A DNA stretch of 34,691 nucleotides, from positions 1-34,691 of the forward strand of contig JANLZB010000035.1 of the NCBI GenBank assembly GCA_031366005.1, read 5' to 3'. Origin of the DNA: JANLUX01 sp031366005. GTDB lineage: Bacteria; Bacteroidota; Bacteroidia; AKYH767-A; OLB10. How positions within the stretch are numbered: the stretch's first letter is position 1; the number at the start of each line of letters is the position of its first letter. Positions 1 through 8,844 of the stretch are shown here, piece by piece. The notes below the pieces were generated by a model that did no database searches, was not told the origin of the DNA, and worked only from the letters and a program-made list of their open reading frames with translations. Both the position numbers and the translations under genes were made by a program.

Positions 1-3000
1 GTAGATCCAAATGACACCAATGAAGCAGAATTATAATTTGAAAGCGTGTTATAATTACCTGATGAAAGTAACAGTGGCAAAGCATTCCAGTTTAACTGGG
101 CAATACCGATAGCAGATGTTGGACTTGCATCTATAGTAGTAAGATGAATGGTATTAAGTGTATTGATCGAAGAAATACTATTTACTTGTCCTGAACAACC
201 TGATTGAGAAATCACATAGTAAGAATGAGATGCACTGTTTGCATTCACACTAACATCTGTGAAAACAGTATCGCCAAATACAGATACTGAATCCAGCAAC
301 GAGCCATCTCTCCAGATTTCATATTCATTAAAATTGACATTTCCATTAGTTGGAGCCAGCCATGTCAATTGTACATTTCCATTTGGTAGTACACTTACAC
401 AACGCAAATCAGGATTATCAACCACATGGCCTATGTAGGTAAAGGTATTGGAAGCAATATTGGATTGCGAAGTACAGCTACCAGTAATATCAGTTACAGT
501 AATCTGATGTTGCAGAGGAATATTACAATCAACAATATTTTGAGTAGCGCTTAAAGATGTTGTTCCTGCTCCAAAAGATGACCAGCTGTTACCAGGAAGA
601 TTATAATTTGAATTAGTGATGTAATTTCCTGATGAAGGTAACAGTGGCAAAGCAGTCCAGTTTAAAGTGGCGCTACCAAGCGTTGCATTGGAAGTGGTGA
701 GATAAATAGAGGCAAGCGTAACAGAAGCTGCTGAAGTTTGAATTGTAGAAGCATCACAACCTGCTTTGGTTTTAACATAATAGTATTGAGGAGCGCTATT
801 TCCACAACCACATGTATGAATAAATGTAGTATTGGATTTTGTAAGTACTGTGCCTACTACTGAATACGGTCCTGCAATATTTGTTGCGTGATAAATTTCA
901 TATTTATCAAAATAATTACTTGTATTCACCGCAGATATCCATGTCAATGTAACATCACCATTGGTAGCTACACTTACACAACGCAAATTGGGAGGATCAA
1001 TAACAGGTGTTGCGCTAAGCAATGAATCACCATCATAGGTAGATGTCATAGTACAAGTAACAGAATTGTCATCGAGAGTGATGTAATAATTTAAAGAATC
1101 AGCACAAACAGAAACAGGATCATTGTAAGAAAGCGGAGCGTTGTTAGCTATTGATGTTAGCAGTGTGTATCCGGATCCATGCGGTAGGTTTTCTTTATAA
1201 ATCTTATAAGCGAGATAAGAAGAGAATGGAGGAGTATGTGGAGCATTCCATGTTAACACAGCATTACCTCCAATCTGATTCACTGAAAGAATAATTGGTC
1301 GTAAAGTATCAGAGGCAACGGAATAAGTCATGCCGCAGTTGTCGCGTGTTTTTATAAAATAAAATTGTGTAGCAGCGTAAGCATTAGCTGTATTGTCTGT
1401 CCAGGAAGTAGCTGAATAGCTAAGCACACTATCGCGAAGTGAATAAGGGCCACCGATAGCGTTTGCAAGGTAAATAAAATATCCGCCAAAATCCTGACCT
1501 GTATCTGCCGGTAAAGGTTTTATCCATTGCAATTGTATATTACCTCCAGAAGCAGGTATTACTGAAATGCATCTTAGTAAGGGTGGAGCAGGAGGCGTGC
1601 CTGAAGTCCACACCGTATCCAATGAGGACAAAGAGAGACAACTGCTGCTATCCTGCACATAAACCCGGTAAACAATAGTATCAGTGCAACCAAGGGCTAA
1701 CACATCCTGTAAAGTATTTGTGGTAACAGTTGAATCAACCAAAAGCCAGGTGCCTGTTGCGAGACTTTTTTTATGTACATAATACTTCGGAAAAGCGTGT
1801 GGCGGAAAATTGGTTGACAGATTTTGCACCATGTGATTCCAGTTTAATGTTACTGTATTACCAGCAAGTGATGCATTAAGGTCAATCGTTTCAAGTGTGT
1901 CAGATGATTTTGAAAGTGTATTGCTATCGCATCCGCACTTGGTAAGCATGTAATAGAAATAGGGTTGTTGCTGCGCATCAATCAGATTATCAGTATAGGA
2001 TAGTTGATTATAATTTAATACACTGTCAATTAAAGTATATGGCCCGTTGCGATTTGCAGCTCGATAAATTTCATAACTGTAAAAGCTGCCGAAGGAATCA
2101 ATAGGCCAGGGCTTAAGCCAACTTAATGTAACATCACCTGCTGAATCAACCGAGGCACATCGGAAATCTGGTGGAGCAAGAGTGTCTGGTTCCTTTATAA
2201 CAATTGTTATTGTAATACTATTAATAGCAGGTGCAGGACATCCATCATCCTTAACTTGTATTACAAATTGATAAGCATTTGAGAGGGTACCACATAGTCC
2301 AACTTGTCCTCCCCCGCGATGAGCGCAAGATGTAGGCCAGGTGAATTTCAACTGTTTTCCTAAAGTAAATGGTCCTGCGGGGGTTGGGGCATCTAAATAC
2401 GCACACGGAGGACGTTCACAATTAACATAAGGAGCTGTTGAATTAGTATCAAATTCAGATCCTTGTGTATTAAAAAAGAATTGTTGAGAAGTTGAAGGAG
2501 GCCCAAAATTTTGTTCAAATTCAGTTACATTTAATGTGAACCTCACCGTATCTCCTGCTGATACAGTATCTCTGTATGAAGTATAAAATCCTGTTGAAGG
2601 ATCAATAAATGGTGCAGGATTAACCTGTGGAGGATTGTTTGCGCCAAAACTACCATCAGAATGAATTACATTAGAGCATCCACTGGAAGTGAGCGTAATT
2701 TGAATTTCTCTATTTACCTCTGCAATTTTTTGATTGCATCTATAAGCAGTTACTTTTGTAACAACAACATAATTTCCCTGGGTAACTGATCCAGTTATTG
2801 GAAATAAAGTCATTTCACCACTAGAAGGATTCATAGTAACATTTCCAGGAAGTGGGCTTGTAACACTATAAGTGGGAGAAGCAAAAGTTAATGCACTACC
2901 CAAACCGTTTCCTGGAAACCCATTATCAAAGGGTGCTCCGAAGGAATACACTAATGAATCTAATTCTTTATCAACTGCTACTGGATTATAGGTATATTGA

Positions 3001-3560
3001 TATCCAGTGCAAATAAATGATGTAGGACGCTCTGTAAAGCGAGGGGATGAATCATAACAAGGATTAGTATTTAGATTACCCGCCCCCGCATTAAAAGGAT
3101 ACATAACAGATCGTAAAACCATATTAGCTCCTCCATTAATATTGATATAAGGCGTATTTCTGCAACATTCATTATCCCAATAAAAAATCCAACCTGTAGC
3201 AGCAGGCGGAGTACCAGTTAAGGTTATAGGATTTGATTTGCCAACATACTCCTGGGTTGCACCTGCAAATCCATTTGGATTATTGCAACTACTAGTACAG
3301 CCGGTTGGTGTAATATCAATAAATGAAACTTGATTACAATTAATAGTTGTAACGGTTGGATGGCCTAATACATTTATGGGTTGCGTACCACCTGTAAAAG
3401 GGATACCATTACAGTCCCTGTAAATTTTCAGGTAAAAGACAAACTGTCCGTTGCCAAGACATTCCCAGGTAATTTCGCCTCCTTTAATGTGACTTGCCTG
3501 CACGGATTGAGGCAGGCATAATGATAATGCAAGGATTAATAATAGTAATAATCGCTTCAT
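1..3560 (-). CDS. giant secreted surface protein, 5' part (C-terminus beyond window)
   Basis: An open frame of 1186 codons starts at the ATG 3558-3560 and runs off the left edge with no stop. It opens with a hydrophobic signal peptide (MKRLLLLLLILALSLCLPQS) and a likely cleavage before SHIKGGEI, the mature N-terminus typical of large Bacteroidota proteins that end in a gliding-motility-associated C-terminal domain. The first ~450 residues are Cys-containing beta-rich sequence. After that, units of about 190 residues repeat, each opening with a pattern like PP-x-LRC-x-SV followed by a W-containing strand and an E-I-Y-R/K-I-Y stretch, which suggests paired fibronectin-III-like domains. At least four such openings are visible. 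I infer an adhesin or gliding/surface-filament protein exported by the T9SS; the sorting domain would lie outside the window. The exact function is not recognisable. Confidence 0.85.
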   Translation of the reverse strand, partial: MKRLLLLLILALSLCLPQSVQASHIKGGEITWECLGNGQFVFYLKIYRDCNGIPFTGGTQPINVLGHPTVTTINCNQVSFIDITPTGCTSSCNNPNGFAGATQEYVGKSNPITLTGTPPAATGWIFYWDNECCRNTPYININGGANMVLRSVMYPFNAGAGNLNTNPCYDSSPRFTERPTSFICTGYQYTYNPVAVDKELDSLVYSFGAPFDNGFPGNGLGSALTFASPTYSVTSPLPGNVTMNPSSGEMTLFPITGSVTQGNYVVVTKVTAYRCNQKIAEVNREIQITLTSSGCSNVIHSDGSFGANNPPQVNPAPFIDPSTGFYTSYRDTVSAGDTVRFTLNVTEFEQNFGPPSTSQQFFFNTQGSEFDTNSTAPYVNCERPPCAYLDAPTPAGPFTLGKQLKFTWPTSCAHRGGGQVGLCGTLSNAYQFVIQVKDDGCPAPAINSITITIVIKEPDTLAPPDFRCASVDSAGDVTLSWLKPWPIDSFGSFYSYEIYRAANRNGPYTLIDSVLNYNQLSYTDNLIDAQQQPYFYYMLTKCGCDSNTLSKSSDTLETIDLNASLAGNTVTLNWNHMVQNLSTNFPPHAFPKYYVHKKSLATGTWLLVDSTVTTNTLQDVLALGCTDTIVYRVYVQDSSSCLSLSSLDTVWTSGTPPAPPLLRCISVIPASGGNIQLQWIKPLPADTGQDFGGYFIYLANAIGGPYSLRDSVLSYSATSWTDNTANAYAATQFYFIKTRDNCGMTYSVASDTLRPIILSVNQIGGNAVLTWNAPHTPPFSSYLAYKIYKENLPHGSGYTLLTSIANNAPLSYNDPVSVCADSLNYYITLDDNSVTCTMTSTYDGDSLLSATPVIDPPNLRCVSVATNGDVTLTWISAVNTSNYFDKYEIYHATNIAGPYSVVGTVLTKSNTTFIHTCGCGNSAPQYYYVKTKAGCDASTIQTSAASVTLASIYLTTSNATLGSATLNWTALPLLPSSGNYITNSNYNLPGNSWSSFGAGTTSLSATQNIVDCNIPLQHQITVTDITGSCTSQSNIASNTFTYIGHVVDNPDLRCVSVLPNGNVQLTWLAPTNGNVNFNEYEIWRDGSLLDSVSVFGDTVFTDVSVNANSASHSYYVISQSGCSGQVNSISSINTLNTIHLTTIDASPTSAIGIAQLNWNALPLLLSSGNYNTLSNYNSASLVSFGS
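31..670 (-). repeat. internal direct repeat of 570 bp in the giant surface gene
   Basis: Bases 31-100 and 601-670 are near-identical at an offset of exactly 570 bp (190 codons), sharing the run gatgaa-gtaacagtggcaaag and the following ccagttta. Older copies are visible further along at about 580-595 bp spacing through the C-rich 'LRC' motif near 394, 973, about 1569 and about 2155. The two most distal copies are the most alike, as expected for recent duplication at the 3' end of the array. Confidence 0.7.
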
Positions 3561-3584
3561 TTTGTGATTCTGTTTTTAGATGTT

Positions 3585-3592
3585 CAAACTTA
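3585..3592 (-). promoter_or_regulatory. candidate -7 box TAAGTTTG for the giant surface gene
   Basis: Reading the minus strand, TAAGTTTG matches the Bacteroidota -7 consensus TAnnTTTG and lies 25 bases before the ATG at 3560. No clear TTTG -33 partner is seen at the expected distance, so the call rests on one box and its position. Confidence 0.35.
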
Positions 3593-3713
3593 CAAAAAAA
3601 TATGATTGTTTGTTAAGTGTGTATTAACAATGCAATTAACATTTATGACGTAGTTTTTTACTAAAAGGTTGCCTGAAAAAAAAAACTATAAGTGATCAGG
3701 GGAATTTAAAAGA

Positions 3714-4994
3714 CTAAATCTCTTTTCCCGCAGTAACCTGTGTCATAACTGAAACAGTAAAATATTTTTCTGCAAGTTGCCTTAAATCCTCCGGTAAAAT
3801 TGTCCTCACACATTCTAAATATCTGTAAAAATATTCATTGTCTAATCCGTAAGTTAAGATGCTTTTAAAACGATCAGCAAGGGCAAAAGGACCATCAATA
3901 CTTCGCTGAAAAGAACCGAAGAGATAGCTGCGAACCAGGTTAAGCTCATCATCAGGAACAAGGTTTTGCTGTAATTGTTCAATCTCTTTATAAATCTCTT
4001 TTACGGCATCATTACAAACATCAGCTCCTACTTCTGTAGCGATATAAAAATATCCGATCTGCTGCATGGAAGCCACACCGGATCCGATACCATAAGTGTA
4101 GCCCTTATCCTCACGTATATTACTCATCAACCTTGAACCGAAGTAACCACCCAGAATGGTATTTAAGACAGTTAATTTCGGATAGTCAGGATGAAGGCGA
4201 TTGATGGTAGGACAACCGATGCGAATAGCATTTTGAACTGCATCTTCTTTTTCGATATGTACATTCTGCATAAGATATGGAGCAGGGGAGGGCAGTTTTG
4301 AAAAATCAGGATCAGCGGGTTTTAAGTCAAACAACTCCAGTTTAGTTAATAACTTATTTTCATCTTCTTTATCAAACCTGCCGGAAATGATAATCGCCTT
4401 GACTTCTCGTTTATAAAACTGCTGATAAAATACCGATAATTTTTCCTGGTTTAAAGTATCATAATCATTCAGGTTTTTAAAATAACCATAAGCATGATCT
4501 CCAAATAACATTTTTGCAAAATGTTTGCGTGCGAGATAATCAACTTTCTCTAAACTGACTGATAAACGCTGCTTACCTTGCGTGATAAATGTTTCTAATT
4601 CATTTTCAGGAAAAGAAGCTTCTTCAATTACTTCTTGTAATAATTGGATGGTGGGATCTAAAAATTTATTGAGTGAAAATAAACTCACCGAAGCCCAGTC
4701 AGCAGTACATTCCGTTTGAAGATAAGCTCCGTAATAATCAAAAATTTCTGCAATCTGTGCCGATGATTTATTCTTTGTTCCTTCATCAATCAACTCATTA
4801 ACTGCGGCAGCCACTAAAGGGTTTGACTCAAACAAACTACCACCGGCAAATAAAAATTCTATTTTGCAAACTTCCTGTGTTCCCTGGTTAATGATATAAA
4901 GAGGAATGCCATTTTTTAAAATAATTTTTTCCGGTTCAGGAATGATAATTTTTTCGGGTTGCTGTAAAAGCGGAGATATATTTCTAATGAGCAT
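3714..4994 (-). CDS. M16-family peptidase, non-catalytic partner subunit
   Basis: This 426-residue protein has the two-lobed layout of M16 (pitrilysin/processing-peptidase) subunits. The C-terminal lobe keeps the substrate-binding signature with Arg and Tyr in NIREDKGYTYGIGSG. The zinc motif HxxEH is missing: the equivalent N-terminal stretch reads AAVNELIDEGT, with no His pair. In known M16B pairs an active and an inactive subunit form a clamshell heterodimer, and this fits the inactive half. Its start lies one base after the stop of the catalytic partner, so the two are surely co-translated. No signal peptide is evident, suggesting a cytoplasmic or periplasm-independent role in peptide turnover. 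Substrate unknown. Confidence 0.88.
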   Translation of the reverse strand: MLIRNISPLLQQPEKIIIPEPEKIILKNGIPLYIINQGTQEVCKIEFLFAGGSLFESNPLVAAAVNELIDEGTKNKSSAQIAEIFDYYGAYLQTECTADWASVSLFSLNKFLDPTIQLLQEVIEEASFPENELETFITQGKQRLSVSLEKVDYLARKHFAKMLFGDHAYGYFKNLNDYDTLNQEKLSVFYQQFYKREVKAIIISGRFDKEDENKLLTKLELFDLKPADPDFSKLPSPAPYLMQNVHIEKEDAVQNAIRIGCPTINRLHPDYPKLTVLNTILGGYFGSRLMSNIREDKGYTYGIGSGVASMQQIGYFYIATEVGADVCNDAVKEIYKEIEQLQQNLVPDDELNLVRSYLFGSFQRSIDGPFALADRFKSILTYGLDNEYFYRYLECVRTILPEDLRQLAEKYFTVSVMTQVTAGKEI

Positions 4995-4995
4995 A

Positions 4996-6231
4996 TTAAT
5001 TTTTTGAGCAGTAATAAAGCGTTGAACAATTTTGATCTGTAATAATTTCTTTGGCGATGGTAATAATGTTTTCAGGTGTTACGGCATTGTATAACTCGGC
5101 TTGTTGATTGGCAATTTGCGCATCACCAAGCATTTCAAAATAAGAGAGGTTGAGCGCTTTGTTAGCGATATTCATTTCAGCAAATACTAAACCTGATTCA
5201 ATTTTATTTTTTACTTTCTGAAGATCCTCTGGATTTACATCACTTTTAATTTTTTCAAGCACCTCAGCAATTCCATCTTCGGCATCTTTTATCTTAATTC
5301 CTTTCACTAATTTACCTTCCACCACTATTAAACTTTTATCCAATTCGCCCAGCATATAAGCACCTACATCAGTAAACAACTTTTTTTCTTTTACTAACTG
5401 CTGATACATAATAGATGATTTTCCTCTCGATAAAACATCAGATAAAAGATCGGTTGCATAAAAATCAGCATCACTTCGCGAACAGCAATGCCATGTTTTA
5501 TAAAGCTGATCGTATGGAACATCTTTTTCCACTTTTAATTCGCGGAGTTGTGTTTGTGCCGGTTCTTGCGGAAGATTTCTTACTGGAATATCCGCGGCAG
5601 GAATTGGCGCAAACCATTTATCACATAAATCCTTTACCTGCTTTAAATTGCAATTACCTGAAACACATAAAATGGCATTATTGGGTGCGTAATATTTTTT
5701 GAAAAATGATTTCACATCATCCAGTGTTGCCTTTTCAACATGTGATATTTCTTTGCCGATAGTTGACCATTTATAAGGATGTATTTTGTATGCAAGCGGA
5801 CGAAGCAGCAACCACACATCACCGTAAGGTTGATTTAAATAACGTTGCTTAAATTCTTCCACCACTACATGACGCTGAACCTCTAAACTTTTTTCTGAGA
5901 AGGCAAGATTTAACATACGATCAGACTCTAACCAGAATGCAGTTTCTAAATTTTCAGCTGGAATTGTCAGATAATAATTAGTGAAATCATTATTAGTAAA
6001 TGCATTATTCTCACCTCCTGCACGTTGCAACGGATCATCATAATTAGGAATATTTTCGGAGCCACCAAACATTAAATGCTCAAACAAATGAGCGAATCCG
6101 GTTTTGTTTTCATCTTCATCACGAGCACCAACTTTATATAAAATGTTTACCGCTACTAATGGAGTGGAGTGGTCTTCGTGAACGATTACCGTTAATCCAT
6201 TATCCAGTTTAAATTTTTCAAATTGTATCAT
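4996..6231 (-). CDS. M16-family zinc metallopeptidase, catalytic subunit
   Basis: The 411-residue protein carries the inverted zinc motif HLFEH at residues 48-52 (His48, Glu51, His52), followed by a glutamate pair near residues 125-126 (VVVEEFKQR) at the distance usual for the third zinc ligand. The flanking FxHLFEHLMFGGSEN and the later NNAFTNNDFTNYY are typical of M16B enzymes. Length matches single-cassette M16B subunits. It is the first gene of a two-gene unit with the inactive M16 partner 1 base downstream, so the active enzyme is probably the heterodimer. There is no obvious signal peptide. It probably degrades peptides; the specific substrate cannot be told from sequence. Confidence 0.92.
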   Translation of the reverse strand: MIQFEKFKLDNGLTVIVHEDHSTPLVAVNILYKVGARDEDENKTGFAHLFEHLMFGGSENIPNYDDPLQRAGGENNAFTNNDFTNYYLTIPAENLETAFWLESDRMLNLAFSEKSLEVQRHVVVEEFKQRYLNQPYGDVWLLLRPLAYKIHPYKWSTIGKEISHVEKATLDDVKSFFKKYYAPNNAILCVSGNCNLKQVKDLCDKWFAPIPAADIPVRNLPQEPAQTQLRELKVEKDVPYDQLYKTWHCCSRSDADFYATDLLSDVLSRGKSSIMYQQLVKEKKLFTDVGAYMLGELDKSLIVVEGKLVKGIKIKDAEDGIAEVLEKIKSDVNPEDLQKVKNKIESGLVFAEMNIANKALNLSYFEMLGDAQIANQQAELYNAVTPENIITIAKEIITDQNCSTLYYCSKN

Positions 6232-6286
6232 AAAATTCTTTAACTCTTTCGAATAGTGTTTTGTAAATAACGTAAAGTGTCAAGTA

Positions 6287-6544
6287 TCAATAATGTCCTT
6301 TTAACGACAGAATAATTAAGATGTCGTTTTCGATTTTGTAAACAAAACGATTTTCATTGTCGATTCTGCGTGACCATTTACCTGCTAACTGATATTTAAG
6401 TGGCTCAGGTTTGCCAATTCCCTGGAATGGATTATTCAGGATTGCATAGGTTAGTTGTTTAATCCTTTGCTGCACTTTTTTATTGTTGGTTTTCTTCCAA
6501 TAGCTGATATGTTCCAAGGCTGTTTCGGAAATAATTATTTCCAT
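6287..6544 (-). CDS. yoeB: Txe/YoeB-family mRNA interferase toxin
   Basis: The 85-residue protein closely follows the YoeB pattern: YW near residue 15, NPFQGIGKPEPLK (42-50), WSRRI (57-61), R66-VY, and the terminal HY (84-85). The residues matching the catalytic Glu46, Arg65, His83 and Tyr84 of E. coli YoeB are all present (Glu47, Arg66, His84, Tyr85), so it is predicted to be active. YoeB toxins cut mRNA in the ribosomal A site. Its start overlaps the end of the upstream antitoxin gene by 10 bases, the usual translational coupling that keeps antitoxin in excess. Expression is likely autoregulated through the shared promoter. Confidence 0.93.
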   Translation of the reverse strand: MEIIISETALEHISYWKKTNNKKVQQRIKQLTYAILNNPFQGIGKPEPLKYQLAGKWSRRIDNENRFVYKIENDILIILSLKGHY

Positions 6545-6750
6545 ATTTTATTCAATTCACCAGGAGCAATTTTTTTTGACTTTCCTTTTTTTACCTGTTC
6601 CTCCGCATTTTGAACCATCTCAATAAAGGCAGGATCATAAGGCTTGGTTTTGAATATTTCAAATTTTATTTTCATCGCTTTGAGCACTGCTTTTATTGCA
6701 TTAATTTTTTCACTGTCTTCTGTATAAGCGGTAATATTTATTGCTTTCAT
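6535..6750 (-). CDS. antitoxin of the YoeB module (DUF2683-like)
   Basis: This 71-residue acidic/basic protein begins MKAINITAYTEDSEKINAIK, a short beta-strand followed by a helix, then KAMKIKFEIFK and a lysine-rich tail ending in IAPGELNKIWK. It does not look like the usual YefM/Phd antitoxin; it resembles the small DUF2683-type partners seen beside Txe/YoeB toxins in Bacteroidota. The assignment as antitoxin rests mainly on its position immediately upstream of, and overlapping, the toxin. The C-terminal part probably wraps the toxin, and the N-terminal part may dimerise or bind DNA; both are inference. Confidence 0.75.
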   Translation of the reverse strand: MKAINITAYTEDSEKINAIKAVLKAMKIKFEIFKTKPYDPAFIEMVQNAEEQVKKGKSKKIAPGELNKIWK

Positions 6751-6785
6751 AATTCACTCAATTCTTAATTTATTGTAAAATTAAA

Positions 6786-6793
6786 CAAAGTTA
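6786..6793 (-). promoter_or_regulatory. candidate -7 box TAACTTTG for the toxin-antitoxin operon
   Basis: On the minus strand TAACTTTG fits TAnnTTTG and ends 36 bases before the antitoxin ATG. The gap between this box and the stop of the upstream nitronate monooxygenase gene is short, so the operon probably has its own promoter. No convincing -33 TTTG was found. Confidence 0.35.
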
Positions 6794-6817
6794 GACATCA
6801 AGCTTTACTTGGTTACA

Positions 6818-7762
6818 TCACAATCCTTCACACATCTTTTTTCTTGTTTCCAAAAACTCCTCCCATATTTCTTTCACCACTTCAGCAGCCGGCATAATTT
6901 TCTTTACTGTCGCTGACACTTGCCCTATTTCTAATTCACCTTCGTCTAAGTTTCCTTCAAACATACCTTTCTTGGAACGCGCTCGTCCTAACAAAGTTTT
7001 CAATTCATCAGGACTTGCACCGCGGGCTTCTGCTTCTGCAACTTCAGCATAAAATTTATTTTTTATCATTCGCACCGGAGTTAATTGTTTTAATGTGAGA
7101 ATGGTATCTCCTTCTGATGAATTGATGATGCGTTGTTTAAAATTTTCGTGTCCTGATGATTCAGGTGTTGCAACAAACCGTGAACCTATCTGCACTCCTT
7201 CAGCTCCGAGAGCAAATGCTGCCGCCATTGCCTTACCGCTGCCAATTCCTCCGGCTGCTATCAAAGGAATAGTAACAACATCGCGGATAACAGGAATTAA
7301 ACACATGGTTGTTGTTTCTTCTCTTCCGTTATGACCACCTGCCTCAAATCCTTCAGCAACTACTGCATCTACACCGGCATCTTGTGCTTTGCGTGCAAAT
7401 TTTGTATTAGCGATAACATGCACAACGGTAATTCCGTGTTGTTTTAAATGTGATGTCCACGTAGCAGGATTTCCCGCGGATGTAAAAACAATTTTCATAC
7501 CTTCATCAACCACCACCTGCATTTGTTTATCAATATCTGCGTAAAGCAATGGAATATTTACAGCAAAAGATTTTGTTGTTGCTGCTTTACATTTCTGAAT
7601 GTGCTCTCTTAAAATTTCAGGATACATAGAGCCGGAACCAATAATTCCCAATCCTCCAGCATTACTCACAGCTGAAGCCAATCGCCATCCACTGCACCAG
7701 ATCATTCCTGCCTGAATGATTGGATATTCAATATTAAAAAGCTCTGTTACCCGGTTTTTCAT
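6818..7762 (-). CDS. nitronate monooxygenase / FabK-like FMN oxidoreductase
   Basis: A 314-residue TIM-barrel flavoprotein of the 2-nitropropane dioxygenase family. Visible signatures are the N-terminal YPIIQAGM, the glycine-rich SNAGGLGIIGSGS, AEGFEAGGHNG around the catalytic-type His, and the FMN-phosphate site IPLIAAGGIGSGKAMA followed by ALGAEGVQIGSRF. Members either oxidise alkyl nitronates or, in the FabK branch, reduce enoyl-ACP in fatty-acid synthesis; sequence motifs visible here do not separate the two. The accD gene lies far away, so there is no lipid-synthesis context. It is divergent from the sugar-nucleotide transferase gene, with 86 bases between their starts. Confidence 0.85.
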   Translation of the reverse strand: MKNRVTELFNIEYPIIQAGMIWCSGWRLASAVSNAGGLGIIGSGSMYPEILREHIQKCKAATTKSFAVNIPLLYADIDKQMQVVVDEGMKIVFTSAGNPATWTSHLKQHGITVVHVIANTKFARKAQDAGVDAVVAEGFEAGGHNGREETTTMCLIPVIRDVVTIPLIAAGGIGSGKAMAAAFALGAEGVQIGSRFVATPESSGHENFKQRIINSSEGDTILTLKQLTPVRMIKNKFYAEVAEAEARGASPDELKTLLGRARSKKGMFEGNLDEGELEIGQVSATVKKIMPAAEVVKEIWEEFLETRKKMCEGL

Positions 7763-7848
7763 TTATAAAACGTGCAATATTAACGAAAATAGCATGTTTG
7801 CTTTTTTGCTTTCGTTGACCTTTTCCGATTATTTTTACGCCCTTCGAA

Positions 7849-8844
7849 ATGAAAATAATTATACCCGTTGCCGGGATCGGGAGCAAACTGCGCCCACATA
7901 CACATACTCAACCAAAAGCACTTGTTCCTGTTGCAGGCAAGCCCATTCTCTCTCACATAATAGATCATTTAGTTGAAAGTGGATATAACGATTTTATTTT
8001 TATCATTGGTTATCTGGGTGATAAAATAGAAGAGTATGCAAAAACAAAATATCCGAAACTGAATACAAGTTTTGTTGTGCAGGAGCCGAGAGAAGGAACC
8101 GGTCACGCAGTGTGGCTGGCACGAGATAAAGTAAGTGCTGATGATCAATTGCTGATTACACTTGGTGATACAATTGTTGATTTTGATCTGAAAGCATTAC
8201 AGCAATCTTCACATTCAATGTTGGGCATAAAAAAAGTGAATGATCCAAGACAGTTTGGAGTTGCTGAAGTGGATGAGCAAGGTAACATTATCAAGCTACA
8301 TGAAAAGCCAGTTATACCAAAATCAAATCTTGCATTGGTGGGTGTGTATATGATTAAGAAGGCAACTACATTAATGAGTGCACTGGATCATATAATAAAA
8401 AATGATATCCGTCACAATGGTGAATTTCATTTAACCAATGGTATTCAACGCATGATTTCACTGGGAGAAAAGGTAGGGACATTCCAGGTGGGTAATTGGT
8501 TTGACTGCGGAGGAAAAAATAATCTGCTTGAAACAAATGCAGTTTTATTGAAACGCAATGCTGAAGCTGATAAGAAAAATTATAGTTATCCCAATACCAT
8601 AATAATTCATCCGGTAAGCATCGCTGAAAATTGTGACATCACTGATTCGATTATTGGTCCAAATGTTTCCATTGGAGAAAATTCAATTGTTAAACATTCA
8701 ATTATACGTGAATCAATTATCGGATCATATTCGCAACTCGAAACTGCCATCTTGCATCATAGTGTAGTAGGCAGTGATGCATACTTAAAAGGGTTAAGCC
8801 AGAGTTTAAATATTGGTGACAGTACTGAAATTGATTTTAGTTAG
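7849..8844 (+). CDS. sugar-phosphate nucleotidyltransferase (GlmU/RmlA-like)
   Basis: A 331-residue protein whose N-terminus PVAGIGSKLRP...QPKALVPVAGKPIL is the nucleotidyltransferase signature (glycine-rich loop, Arg, then PK). It also has GTGHAVWLA for base binding, LGDTIVD with the metal-binding Asp, and HEKP in the sugar site. Residues ~245-330 contain hexapeptide-like repeats (SIIGPNVSIGENSIV) of a left-handed beta-helix, as in GlmU and long RmlA-like enzymes. It should couple a hexose-1-phosphate to a nucleoside triphosphate for cell-surface glycan synthesis; donor and sugar are not determined. The stop codon TAG (8842-8844) is also the first three bases of the inverted repeat that follows. 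Confidence 0.88.
   Translation: MKIIIPVAGIGSKLRPHTHTQPKALVPVAGKPILSHIIDHLVESGYNDFIFIIGYLGDKIEEYAKTKYPKLNTSFVVQEPREGTGHAVWLARDKVSADDQLLITLGDTIVDFDLKALQQSSHSMLGIKKVNDPRQFGVAEVDEQGNIIKLHEKPVIPKSNLALVGVYMIKKATTLMSALDHIIKNDIRHNGEFHLTNGIQRMISLGEKVGTFQVGNWFDCGGKNNLLETNAVLLKRNAEADKKNYSYPNTIIIHPVSIAENCDITDSIIGPNVSIGENSIVKHSIIRESIIGSYSQLETAILHHSVVGSDAYLKGLSQSLNIGDSTEIDFS

Noticed and set aside
3661..3713. Terminator after the M16 pair
   Set aside because: A CCTGA/TCAGG pair flanks a T-run, but the T-run is in the loop and not after the stem, so it is not a normal terminator.
7716..7976. Open frames on both strands across the start of the nucleotidyltransferase gene
   Set aside because: They overlap the conserved nucleotide-binding N-terminus and have no recognisable product.
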